Assembly (NCBI GenBank): GCA_009746045.1 | Contig: RPFO01000643.1 | Coordinates: forward strand, 387,089 to 451,088 | DNA from: Mesostigma viride | Taxonomy: Eukaryota > Streptophyta > Mesostigmatophyceae > Mesostigmatales > Mesostigmataceae | Length of the DNA stretch: 64,000 bases | Direction of reading: 5' to 3' | In this document: piece after piece, positions 42,201 to 54,053 of the stretch | Layout: each line of letters begins with the position of its first letter | Position numbering within the stretch: the first letter of the stretch is position 1 | Notes under the pieces: model-generated | What the model was told of the DNA's origin: nothing | Databases searched by the model: none | Seen by the model: only the letters and a program-made list of their open reading frames with translations | Translations under genes and position numbers: made by a program

Positions 42201-45200
42201 ACGCGGCACTCATGCGGCTGTCTTGTGGTCAGGGTCACGCGGCACTCATGCGGCTGTCTCGTGGTCAGGGTCACGCGGCACTCATGCGGCTGTCTTGTGG
42301 TCAGGGTCACGCGGCACTCATGCGGCTGTCTTGTGGTCAGGGTCACGCGGCACTCATGCGGCTGTCTCGTGGTCAGGGTCACGCGGCACTCATGCGGCTG
42401 TCTTGTGGTCAGGGTCACGCGGCACTCATGCGGCTGTCTTGTGGTCAGGGTCACGCGGCACTCATGCGGCTGTCTCGTGGTCAGGGTCACGCGGCACTCA
42501 TGCGGCTGTCTCGTGGTCAGGGTCACGCGGCACTCATGCGGCTGTCTTGTGGTCAGGGTCACGCGGCACTCGTGCGGCTGTCTTGTGGTCAGGGTCACGC
42601 GGCACTCATGCGGCTGTCTTGTGGTCAGGGTCACGCGGCACTCATGCGGCTGTCTTGTGGTCAGGGTCACGCGGCACTCATGCGGCTGTCTCGTGTTCAG
42701 GGTCACGCGGCACTCATGCGGCTGTCTTGTGGTCAGGGTCACGCGGCACTCATGCGGCTGTCTTGTGGTCAGGGTCACGCGGCACTCATGCGGCTGTCTC
42801 GTGGTCAGGGTCACGTGGCACTCATGCGGCTGTCTCGTGGTCAGGGTCACGCGGCACTCATGCGGCTGTCTTGTGGTCAGGGTCACGCGGCACTCATGCG
42901 GCTGTCTCGTGGTCAGGGTCACGCGGCACTCATGCGGCTGTCTTGTGGTCAGGGTCACGCGGCACTCGTGCGGCTGTCTTGTGGTCAGGGTCACGCGGCA
43001 CTCATGCGGCTGTCTTGTGGTCAGGGTCACGCGGCACTCATGCGGCTGTCTTGTGGTCAGGGTCACGCGGCACTCATGCGGCTGTCTTGTGGTCAGGGTC
43101 ACGCGGCACTCATGCGGCTGTCTCGTGGTCAGGGTCACGCGGCACTCATGCGGCTGTCTTGTGGTCAGGGTCACGCGGCACTCATGCGGCTGTCTTGTGG
43201 TCAGGGTCACGCGGCACTCATGCGGCTGTCTTGTGGTCAGGGTCACGCGGCACTCGTGCGGCTGTCTTGTGGTCAGGGTCACGCGGCACTCATGCGGCTG
43301 TCTCGTGGTCAGGGTCACGTGGCACTCATGCGGCTGTCTTGTGGTCAGGGTCACGCGGCACTCATGCGGCTGTCTTGTGGTCAGGGTCACGCGGCACTCA
43401 TGCGGCTGTCTTGTGGTCAGGGTCACGCGGCACTCATGCGGCTGTCTTGTGGTCAGGGTCACGCGGCACTCATGCGGCTGTCTCGTGGTCAGGGTCACGC
43501 GGCACTCATGCGGCTGTCTTGTGGTCAGGGTCACGCGGCACTCATGCGGCTGTCTCATGGATAGGATCACCCTGCACTCATGTCAAGCTTTGGGGTGGTC
43601 CAATTCAGCGGGTCACCTCGCAAAGCAGCCGGCCGCGTGTACTGTTGCCACCTACATAATCCACAATGGCATCGCAATTTTTACTTTTCATGGGCTTGAA
43701 TGTTTTGCGATATAACCAACTTGATGTCATATCGTAAGCAGCAAGTATAACCAACTTGATGTCGTATCGTAAGCATCCAAGTATGACCAACTTGATGTCA
43801 TATCGAAAGCATCCAAGTACAACCAACTTGATGTTATATCGTAAGCAGCCAAGTATAGCCACGAAGCCAGATAGCGGTAAGCAGCCAAAGATAGCCGTTG
43901 GATTCTGAGGCAATGACGAGCGTCCATATCGTAAGACTTACCAAGGCTTGATTACTTGTGCTGTGTGATCCTTCTGCAATGGAACTCTCTACTCCCCTGG
44001 GTGGGCGCTCCACACTGCTCTCACTCTCTGTTGAAAACCCGCCATGTCCCGCGCTTGGCTACAGCGGATGGCTACGCGGTGCAGCCCGGGGAGGAGATCC
44101 GCGTCAACTTCGGCTACCGGAGCAATGAGGTGCGTGAGGAGGGTGGGCCGGCTGGGGGCTTTATCGCAACACTGGGGGGGGGGAGTCTGGAGGAGGAGGC
44201 CTTGGCTTTACCAAGAGCTACAAGGTGCGGAAGGGCGACAAGGGGTTGGTGATGGGCGAGGGAGGGGGGGCGAGAAGAGTGGAAAACTAAAGGGATGTTT
44301 CGAGGCATTTGTGGGATAGTCCTGATCTTTCGAAGGCGGATAATGAGGAACGGCAGCGTTCTGAAGGGGTGTCTAAGAAAGGTGATGGTCTTAATAAGTG
44401 TTTCACGTACGTGTGTGGCGTTCCCTTGCAGTGCTTGTATGGCCTATTCCTTTGTATGTGCGGGGCGCTTCCTTGCAGGGTTCGTATGGCCTATTCCGTC
44501 TGGGGTGATAGTGGATTCTGGAGGGGCAGGTGGGGTTGGAGTTGGGGAGCGATTGTGGCCATGGGAAGGGTTTATAAGATGTACTGACACAGGACAAATT
44601 TCTTGATGCAGGACAGGCGACATCCTTTCTTCGGCTATTGGATATGCTAGTTTATACCACTATTATATATTTTTACTTAGTAGTGTTATAATTAATTCTC
44701 TGTCCTCATTTGCCCCCCCTTTACTCAGTCAAGTATGGGCGTAAGGGAGGAAATGGCACTGTGGTTTCTGGAGCCAACTGTCAACCTGGTGTTTATTCCA
44801 AGTGTTGTTTTGCATCCATCTTTTGTTTGGGAATCGCCTTGTACCTCATGCCATCCAAATCATATATCACGTTCCATATAGATGATCAAGACGAATACAT
44901 TTCATTTCTAGCGGTGCCTCCATTTATTCTGTGTTTGATGGGCGGTCAAGCACCCTTGGGGTTCTCTTACGAAGAAAAGCCAGCGTTCTGAATGACTGGA
45001 AACAGCAACTGCTGGTAAGCAAGGTAGACATGCTGTGCGGGAGCTGTTCCTGACAGCATTTCAATGCCCATGAGCCTGAAATCTCAAACATCGGCCTTTC
45101 CTGTGCGCTGCGTGGCACGTGTGTGTGTGCAGGACTTGCTGATGCGCTTTTGCGCAGCGGTGGAGAACAACCCCCACGACGAGCTGCATGTGAGCACACT

Positions 45201-48200
45201 CTAGTGTACAGTAGCAAGCTCTATTGTTGCGTATAGTATGCTAGGCGGTGGAGAACCACCCCCACGATGAGCTGCGTGTGAGTATAATATAAACTGTTGA
45301 GTATACTATAAACTGTTGAGTATACTATAAACTGTTGAGTATACTATAAACTGTTGAGTATACTATAAACTGTTGAGTATACTATAAACTGTTGAGTATA
45401 CTATAAACTGTTGAGTGTGCTGTAAACTGTTGAGTATACTATAAACTGTTGAGGATACTATAAACTGTTGAATATACTATAAACTATACTGGAGCTATAT
45501 AGACTCACGCTATACAGACTACTTTACGCTATAGTGTACTCACACTATGCGCTTCTCCATCACACTGTACTCACGCTGTATGGACTACGCTATGCTATGG
45601 TAGGGCATAGCCTGTGTCCTATTGATCAAGAAAGGTTACTCACCCCCATCTGTGAATGCACGGACAATCTCAGGTGCGACGCGAAGTGTTTGTTGCCGCG
45701 AATCAAGCCAATCGCCGGCTGTTGACCTTGCCATGTGTCGCAAATCCCTTGTGAGGAACTTTACAGTTACTGGACATGGCGTCGATGAGTGTGCTTACTA
45801 TGAGGTGCGGTGTCTGCGGTGGTTAGAGGATAGCGCCTAAGCGGACTTGAACTAAATTCAGCAGGGTGCATAGGACTCATGTGCATGGCGCGTGCATGGG
45901 ATGCAGACAACATGTGGAGGCGGTTTGGTTCTCTGACCATGCATTTCTTCTACATTGTATCTGGTCCCTCTGAATCCGCTGCCCATGCATGTGCATCAGC
46001 TGTGACTGGCCCTTCTTCCTGCACAGCAGCTTGCTCACGTGAACGCCACTGCATGGAGCCGTTGGCCCATAGAGTCCCGTTTATTTGATCATTGGTTGTG
46101 GAGTTGTCACGACGCCAACACACACATATCGGTGCATCATCATGAGCGACTCAAGTGACAAGATAATGGCAGGCTCGAGCTACCATGGTTCCCATTCGCC
46201 AGATTTTTGGCCTGCGCTGGTTGCCTCGTGGAGACCGGTGTCTACATATTTACGTGGGTATATCTGTGCCCGTGCTATTCATCTACATATTTACGTGGGT
46301 ATATCTGTGCCCGTGCTATTCATCTACATATTTACGTGGGTATATCTGTGCCCGTGCTATTCATCATGCCATGCTGGCTCACAAAACCTTCCATGCCATG
46401 GGCGCGCCGCTGCACTAGCGCATCGAGCGCGTCCGTTGGTCTGTCATGAATGTGATGCATATGGGTGTAGTAGTATTTTATTATTACAAATTTAAGTTAT
46501 TGATAAATGTTTAATGAGCTTTATCGCGTCATGCGCGCAGCTGCACTACCCCATCGAGCACCTTCGCTTCGACCCCTTTGTTGAAGAGAGGCTCGGCCTG
46601 CTGCAAGCGCAGGTGCGTGTTGATAGACGGCTTTGGAAGGAATTGTTTGTTTTCAATGGGTTGCTGGATGGTTTGCTGCAAGCGCATGCGGGTCCAGCTG
46701 TGGTAGGAAGTCTTTTTTTGCTGCGTCCTCAGAGTGCCTGCGGCAAGCACAGGCGTGTTTTGGTGCACTGCTCTCAGTTATCACAGGTAGGTTCCTTCTA
46801 TGTTGCATGGCTGGATGACCAGCTGCAGGCTCAATTGCGTTTGCTTTTGGCAGTAGAAGTCTGTCTAGGTGTCACAGGCAGCCCCCCCGCGATGCTGATC
46901 TGGCAGCGCGGCATTCTGATTAGGTACCCTACTTTTACCTGTGGCTATGGGTACTGCAACATTACTCGAAATGTGCACACGACCCTTGAAGTGTGCACAG
47001 GACCTTCAAAGTGTGCACAAGTGCCCCCCCCCCCCCCTTCCCCCCCAATCCCTTTTTTGTTTGCCTGTCATGTTCTGGGACCGAAAAATGACCTTTACCA
47101 AGCATGTTTCCTTTGCGGCGGGTCCTCTGCGTGATCTTCCTTCTTCCTGCGGCATGCGGCACGCGTCACGCGCCCACACCCTGGCATGATCATTCGTATG
47201 GCCCCCCTGGTTGACCAACCAATTAACAAATCAATATGAATTTAAACATGTATGAGACCTTACCTCTGTTGGGAGGTTGCGGAGCACTATCGCCCCCCTA
47301 TAGAATATCATCCCTGTAGGGTTCAATTTCAATCACCTGAGCAGTGGGTACTTTTCAAAACTACAACACGTATCTATCCCACCCATCCCACGCCCACCCC
47401 GCATGCCCATCTCATTCAAGGTGTCCCCACCAGATAGCTATACCCTTGTCGAACCCATCCTAACTCCACCCCACGCTCGTCCAATTCACGGTGTCCCATC
47501 AAGATAGGTGCACCTGTTTTGACACAATGCTGTAGAGTTGGACTCGTGCATCGTGCCACCTGAGCATATGCTCAAGGCCCCGCCTGGTCACCCCACCTGG
47601 TCCCACCCACCCCGGGTTCCTCTTCTGTTTCCCTCCCTCCTCCCAACCCCCCTGTGCGCAGAAACTGTCCCTCGAATGGGACATCTCCGCCTGCATCCTC
47701 CCCCAGCACTCGGGAACCTACCACCCACAACAGCGCCGCTCCATCAAGTCCCCCCCCCGGCGAGGCGCTGTGTGGCCGCAGCGCCCCCCCCATGGGACCG
47801 GGAGCCCAGGGACCCCTGTCGGAGGGGGGGGCTCCCCACGGCCCCCCTGGCATGGGAGCAGTGTCGATGGCAGCGAGGAGTGGAGCGGGAGCACCACGCG
47901 GACATCGTTCGCGAATTCCATGCGGTCGGCGAGGCTCTCGAGGTCAATCACCGACTCACTCGTTCGCTTGGGGGGTCCTCGGGGATCACGGTCAAGCCTC
48001 GCCCGCAGCATCACCACGGCGGTGACGGGTGGCGGGGCCAGCATGGCCAACAGCGTTGTCACGGCCAGCAGCTCGTTGGACGACATGAGCTCCGCGTTCC
48101 TTGGATACTCGTTCGTGGGCGGGGAGGAGGACAGCGAGGGCGGGGACCGGGCGCAGAGGCCGGCGGATAGTGGGGGCGAGGTAGGGATGCCCGTAGCTCA

Positions 48201-51200
48201 CAATTTTACTACTAAAACTCATACTACTCTGGGGGTTTCGGAGAAGAGCAAAGTCCGCTTTGTTCTTATGTTAAGGAATCAAGGACCTGCCGTACCGGCC
48301 GTAGGAATCTCAAAAGCACGCTTAGGGGGTAACAGCAGAGCGGGCCTTTTGGGGTTCTTATAAGAGCACGCCTTAAGAGCTTTGTTCTTAACCTCGCTGA
48401 AGGGAGCGCGGGAAATCGTGCGGCGTACCTCATGTCGTGACGAGCCTGCGTACCTGCACTTGGCTTCAAATTTTTGAATGCAACGCCCAGACCGTACGGG
48501 GGCACAACCGGGCTCATTGATTCTGGCACCTGTCGATAAGAGCGAGCAGACTCCTGCCCGGAAGCATGTCTGACAGCGTCGTCCATACCAGCTCTGCTCT
48601 TAACCCTGCTCTTAGCGTAAGAGCAGAGCAGAGTTATTGCAAGCCTCCGGAACCCCCCGACTTTACACAAATTTACTTGTAATGTCCTGGCATGGCGCAG
48701 GTTGTTTGCTTTGGGCTTGATTTTTGGGTGTAGATGGTGTGCTGATTGTGGCTCAGAATTACGGTATAAATAATGAAGTAGGGCATGCATTGTCGGGTAG
48801 GGATGGTGTGTCGACTGTGCGTCAGAATTGTGGTATGACGAATTACGATAGCGCTGAAATATCTTATGCCTTATTAACTTTTTGTTCTTTAGAAGCTATA
48901 ACTGTGCTGCTTTCCGATCCTCATCCTTTTCATCTGCTGTGCACCACGCATAGCAGATAGTTTTTTTTTAAAGCTATCTTTTAGCATTAGCTAGCTAGCA
49001 TGCATGGCGCTAGATGTGTAATCAGTTACGCAGGCAAATAACCAGTTACTCCGGAAAGTTTTAGAAACAGGATTATCTGCAAGCGAGTTTGGTGTGTTGT
49101 TGGCAGGTAGCTACTTCAAGACAGTGGCTGGGTCTATGGGTCATGAAAATGATTTACCTTGCGTAACCATGCGGGCATGGAGTGTGATGGCCTCTGGACC
49201 GCGGTACGCTGTTTATTCAACGATGTTTGATCGCTGGACCGCTCTGAGATCAACACCAATTTTCAGGGCATTTTCTTAGTCATTTTCGCAAGTTTCTGCT
49301 AGGCTTGGATGTGGGCCCTTTTCCTGAGCTTCTTCTGACTGTGGGCCCTTTTCCTGAGCTTCTTCTGACCGTTTTTGTCGTTTGACGCTGGACTATCTTC
49401 TGGCTGCCTGGAAGTTGCCTGCATGAGAGGAAAAAATTGGTGGCATCTCACCACCCTTAGGGCCGCATCAACGAGTACTTTACTCAGGCGGACGGGTTAG
49501 TTAGGCTTGGGGTCATTATAACGCCCTCCCCCCTCCCCCCCAAGTATTGTATTGTGAAATTTACCGCCCCCAGGACTGCTCTAATGAGTGCATATGATTA
49601 GTAGTTTACTAGTAATGAGTATAAACTAGTAATGAGTATACACTAGCGATGAGTATACACTAGTAATGAGTATATGCTACTAGTAGTGTAATAGTAATAA
49701 GTAATTAAGTATACACTATTAATGAGTATAGTAGTACACTAGTAATGAGTATAGTAGTACACTAGTAATGAGTATATGCTACTAGTGGTGTATCATTTAC
49801 TCTGGCAAAACGTTTATGTGCAAGATCATCATAAGCCCCCCCCCCCTCCCAAAAAATGTTGTGGCACGTCCCCATGACCGCATCAACGCTTACAATCACT
49901 GAACATGTTGATGTAGCAGGCAAAGGCGTCATGCTTGGGATCCTCATAGCATCGTCCCCCCCCCCCCCAAGTAATTGTTGGAACATATCCATGGCATGTC
50001 CCCACCTCCAGGACCGCATCAACGAGTACCTCTACAACAACGACAAGTGGCACCGCGAGGCGGAACGCGTGGCGCGCCCCTTCTCCCGCACCTCCTCGCA
50101 CGTCTCCTCGTCGTCCGCCAGTCTGGCCAGCCTTGCGTGGTTCGCTATCCCGGCAACGGTGTACCAGACGCTGCGCCTTTGCTGCCTCACGCACCAGGAG
50201 CTGCGGGAGCTGCTGAACGCGCTGGCAGAGCAGATGCAGTACAACGTGAGGCGTTGATTACTTAGTTTTGTTTGAATGTCGGGGAGTAGAGTGGGCGTGG
50301 ACCAGGTGAGCACGAGTTGGGGGTGCAGCTGCAGTGCGACGTTAGGATTTGTTAGTTCGTCAGCTAGCTGTTTGTTTTTAGCGGCGTGTGCATAATGGAT
50401 CAGTCATGTTTAGACGCTGGCAGAGCAGGTGCAGCAGAATCTGAGGAGAAACGGTGATTGAACAGGGATTGGGCCGGCCACTTTAGAGGTAATGGGGGGG
50501 GGCGCATGTGGTGGCGGAGCAGGTGCAGCACACCATGAGAAGTAGTGAAGTACTTAGTTTTGTTGGAATGTTAGGGAGTAGAGTGGCTGTGGAAGGACAA
50601 GGACCAGGCAAACGTGTTGGCGGGGCAGATGCAGTGCAGCGTGAGGGGAACCCTCTAGTTCTAGGGTGAATAGGCAGATCCAGTACCATGTGAGACTTGT
50701 TTCTCACTTAAGCTAGCAAGGGTCTAGTTGACTAGTCGGCGGAGTGTCTATGAGTTCTAGTAGAGCTGCTGAATGACGCTGGCGGAGAAGATGCGGTAAA
50801 AAATCAACAAAAGCATAGGATGGCACTTCTCCATAATTAGGAAAGGCTACCCCTCTAGATATAATTTAATGTATCCTTTGGTTCAGGTGTGACATAGAAA
50901 AGATGGAGTAACGTATGTGCGTCTTGGGCGAGTGAGTCGCGCCACTTGCCTTCGCGGGCGAAGTATCCGCGTAGAAAAGTACCTCATCGGGTACTTCGCG
51001 GCATGTCTTCAGTGCAAGTTCACGCACTTACTTATATGCGTCTTGTTGGAGTGCCTGAATGGGAAAAACTGTCAGCTTTTCACGGTGAATTTGTCTAGAC
51101 AGATGCAACGCGGCTGGGGAACAAGCAGTAGGGAAAATCACTTCGCTGTAAGCTAGATAGATAATAAATAATAATTATAATGATAATGATAATAATAATT

Positions 51201-54022
51201 AATATTATAATGGTGCATAGTAGCCTATTCTATTCATGTTTTTCGAGTTAATTGCCGTTCTATTGCATTGTATTTGCCTTTCTATTCACCGTGTCTCCAT
51301 TGCCCTATCCCATTTGTCTTGCCTTTCTATTCACCGTGTCTCCATTGCCCTATCCCATTTGTCTTGCCTTTCTATTCACCGTGTCTCCATTGCCCTATCC
51401 CATTTGTCTTGCCTTTCTATTCACCGTGTCTCCATGGCCCTATCCCATTTGTCTTGCCTTTCTATTCACCGTGTCTCCATTGCCCTATCCCATTTGTCTT
51501 GCCTTTCTATTCACCGTGTCTCCATTGCCCTATCCCATTTGTCTTGCCTGCTCCACTCACTCCTGTGGCCACGCTGTGGCTACCCGGATCATTGTTGTCA
51601 TCGTCCCTTGGTTGCCAGGTGGACTTTGCCAATTGGTCGGCCAAGCGGGAGGCGGCGGTGGAGTGGTCGGAGGCAGCGGTCGCGCCCCCCCCTGTGCCCC
51701 CCCCTGCGGACATGATGGAGCACCTGGCCTACCTCATGTCGGGCGTCCGCAAGGGGAATCCGGAGTTTGACCTGCGTGCGCTCGAGCTGCTGGAGTCGCT
51801 GCTACAGGAGAAGTGGGTGCCCATGGGTATCTACTAGGAAGGCTCGCTACTATTTTTAGATGGTGCTGGTACTGCCACATGGCATAATGTGAGCCAGAGC
51901 TGCTGGAATCGTGCCTGCAAGAGAAGTGGTATATAGCAGCACTGTTAGAGAGGTCGACACGGGTGATGCACTGCAGGTCTTGCCCTTTGGGAAGCGCTAT
52001 CGCTGTTTGACCGGGTCTGCTAGGCTTGCCTGTAGTCCTGCTTCCCCTCAAGCGACCTGCCGCTGCTGCAATCACTGCTGCGCTGAAGTGGTGAAGGGAT
52101 ATCCCTGCAAGACTTCCACCATGGGCCAACTCCCTGGCTGCTCTCCCCTGCCATGCCAGTGTGCTTGCTTCCCAAGTTGCATGGGCTGGAAAACATGAGA
52201 CACCACCCATGCTCACAATGACATCACCCATGCTCACAATGACATCACCCATGCTCACAATGACATCACCCATGGTCCCATATCATTCACATGAGAGGAG
52301 AGTAGCAGGTATCACGACATCAAGGGAACCTCGTTCCTAATCTTATGAGACATCCAGTGCAGGCCAGGAACTCGTGTATAGAGTCATGTATGGTTCCCTC
52401 ATTCTTAACCTCGTGTATGTTTTGTTCCATTCCCCAAAGTCCCTTCTATTTTGTCTTGTTCTGTCTTTACTGCACATTTTTGCGTCTGACCAGCTCTTTC
52501 ATTCCGCAGGGTACCTCCTTGAGCTCGCTTGACTACATTCGGTTGGCTTGGAGTGGCTTGGCTGGCCTGGCGTATGCGGCTATTTGACGTGTTTGGCTAG
52601 TTGAGATGCGTAGTATATTCAGCTAACTGTAGTATATTCGGCGAGACGCGTAGTATATTCAGCTAAATGTGGTATATTCAGCGAGATGCGTAGTATATTC
52701 AGCTAACTGTAGTATATTCAGCGAGATGCGCAGTACATTCAGCGAACTGAGACTGCCCTCGCTTGCTGCCCCCCGATGTTTCTGTATGTGTGCTGTATGC
52801 TCCCCCCTCTATGTCTTGCCCCCCCCCCTTCTCTTGGTTCTGCGGCGCATTGCTCCCTTTTGTTTGTTGCTCCCCCTTCGTGCCTCCCCGTCCCCCCTCT
52901 TTCCCCCCTACTGCTCCGCGCTCTCCTTCAGCAGCCACCCAGCAGTCATATTGACCAGTCTTCTGATAATATATTGTTGCCCCTTGCGTCACGCTTCCCC
53001 TCTGCTGCTTGCTCCCCCCCTTGTCGGTCGCGTCCACCCCTTGCGGCATCCATTCCATAGGGTGCGTGAGCTCGAGGCGGTGTCGGGGCCGCCAGAGCAA
53101 GACGAGGCGTTGCTGCAGCGAAGCGTGGTGGTGGCGGAGCCCCTGCCTGGGTGAGTGGAGGACGCTGTGAGGCAATGTAGTATGTTATGATCGTCTCAGT
53201 TGATATGACGACATTTTCCAAAATTATGATCTTTCAATGCCATGATCAAGCTCTGTGACGATTGATTCTATTCTATGATATGTCAGTAACCTTGTGTAAT
53301 GATGTTAACCCTGTGTTAAGGTCAATTTATATGTTGACACTGTCAATATGTTATTTCCTACCAACGTTATGACCAATTTATACGGTGGCACTGCCCATAT
53401 GTTATGTTTCAGTATCGAGCTATTGCTGCCGCAAATAGATTTTGTTTCAGAGCCTATCATAGCAGAGCCTATTGTAAGGTGGTAGGCTGAAGCCTACTGT
53501 ATCAATGACTATCATATATGTGCCGAAGTTGCCGTAGTAGTAACATATTGATGGGTCATTAGCACTTCTCTTTGATTTCGCTGAAGAGCTGGAGTACAGT
53601 ACTCCTCTGTGATGTGTCTTGTGGGACCCATGGGATACCGTGCATTTACTTGTTCTGCTCGGTTGATACCATGCATGGCACACTCCTCTCTCTTGGCAGC
53701 ATTTCTCTCTTAAGTAGCAAACTGTGAACTGCCGCAGATTTTTCGCTTCTTCCCATTGATTGTTAATGCTTGCATGCATGAGCACCTCGTGCTGTAGCAG
53801 ATGCACAACTGTTTGCGTAGAAGTTTTGTGGTGAACCTAGCAAGCAACCGCTCAATGAAGTGAGACAAGTATTCCTGGACGCATGGCGATCCAACGCCGT
53901 GGAAGGACTAGGGTAGTTGTCTGAGAGGAAAGACGCGAAGGCCGCGGGAGCCGCGTGGCCATCTCTAGGAAGACCTGCATGGAGGGAGACAGAGGGTAAC
54001 AAGAAAGGTTGATAGGGAAAAT

Positions 54023-54053
<31 letters not shown>

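Noticed and set aside
42125-43560. CRISPR-like array
   Set aside because: Units are contiguous 36-mers with no spacers, in an intron of a eukaryotic gene.
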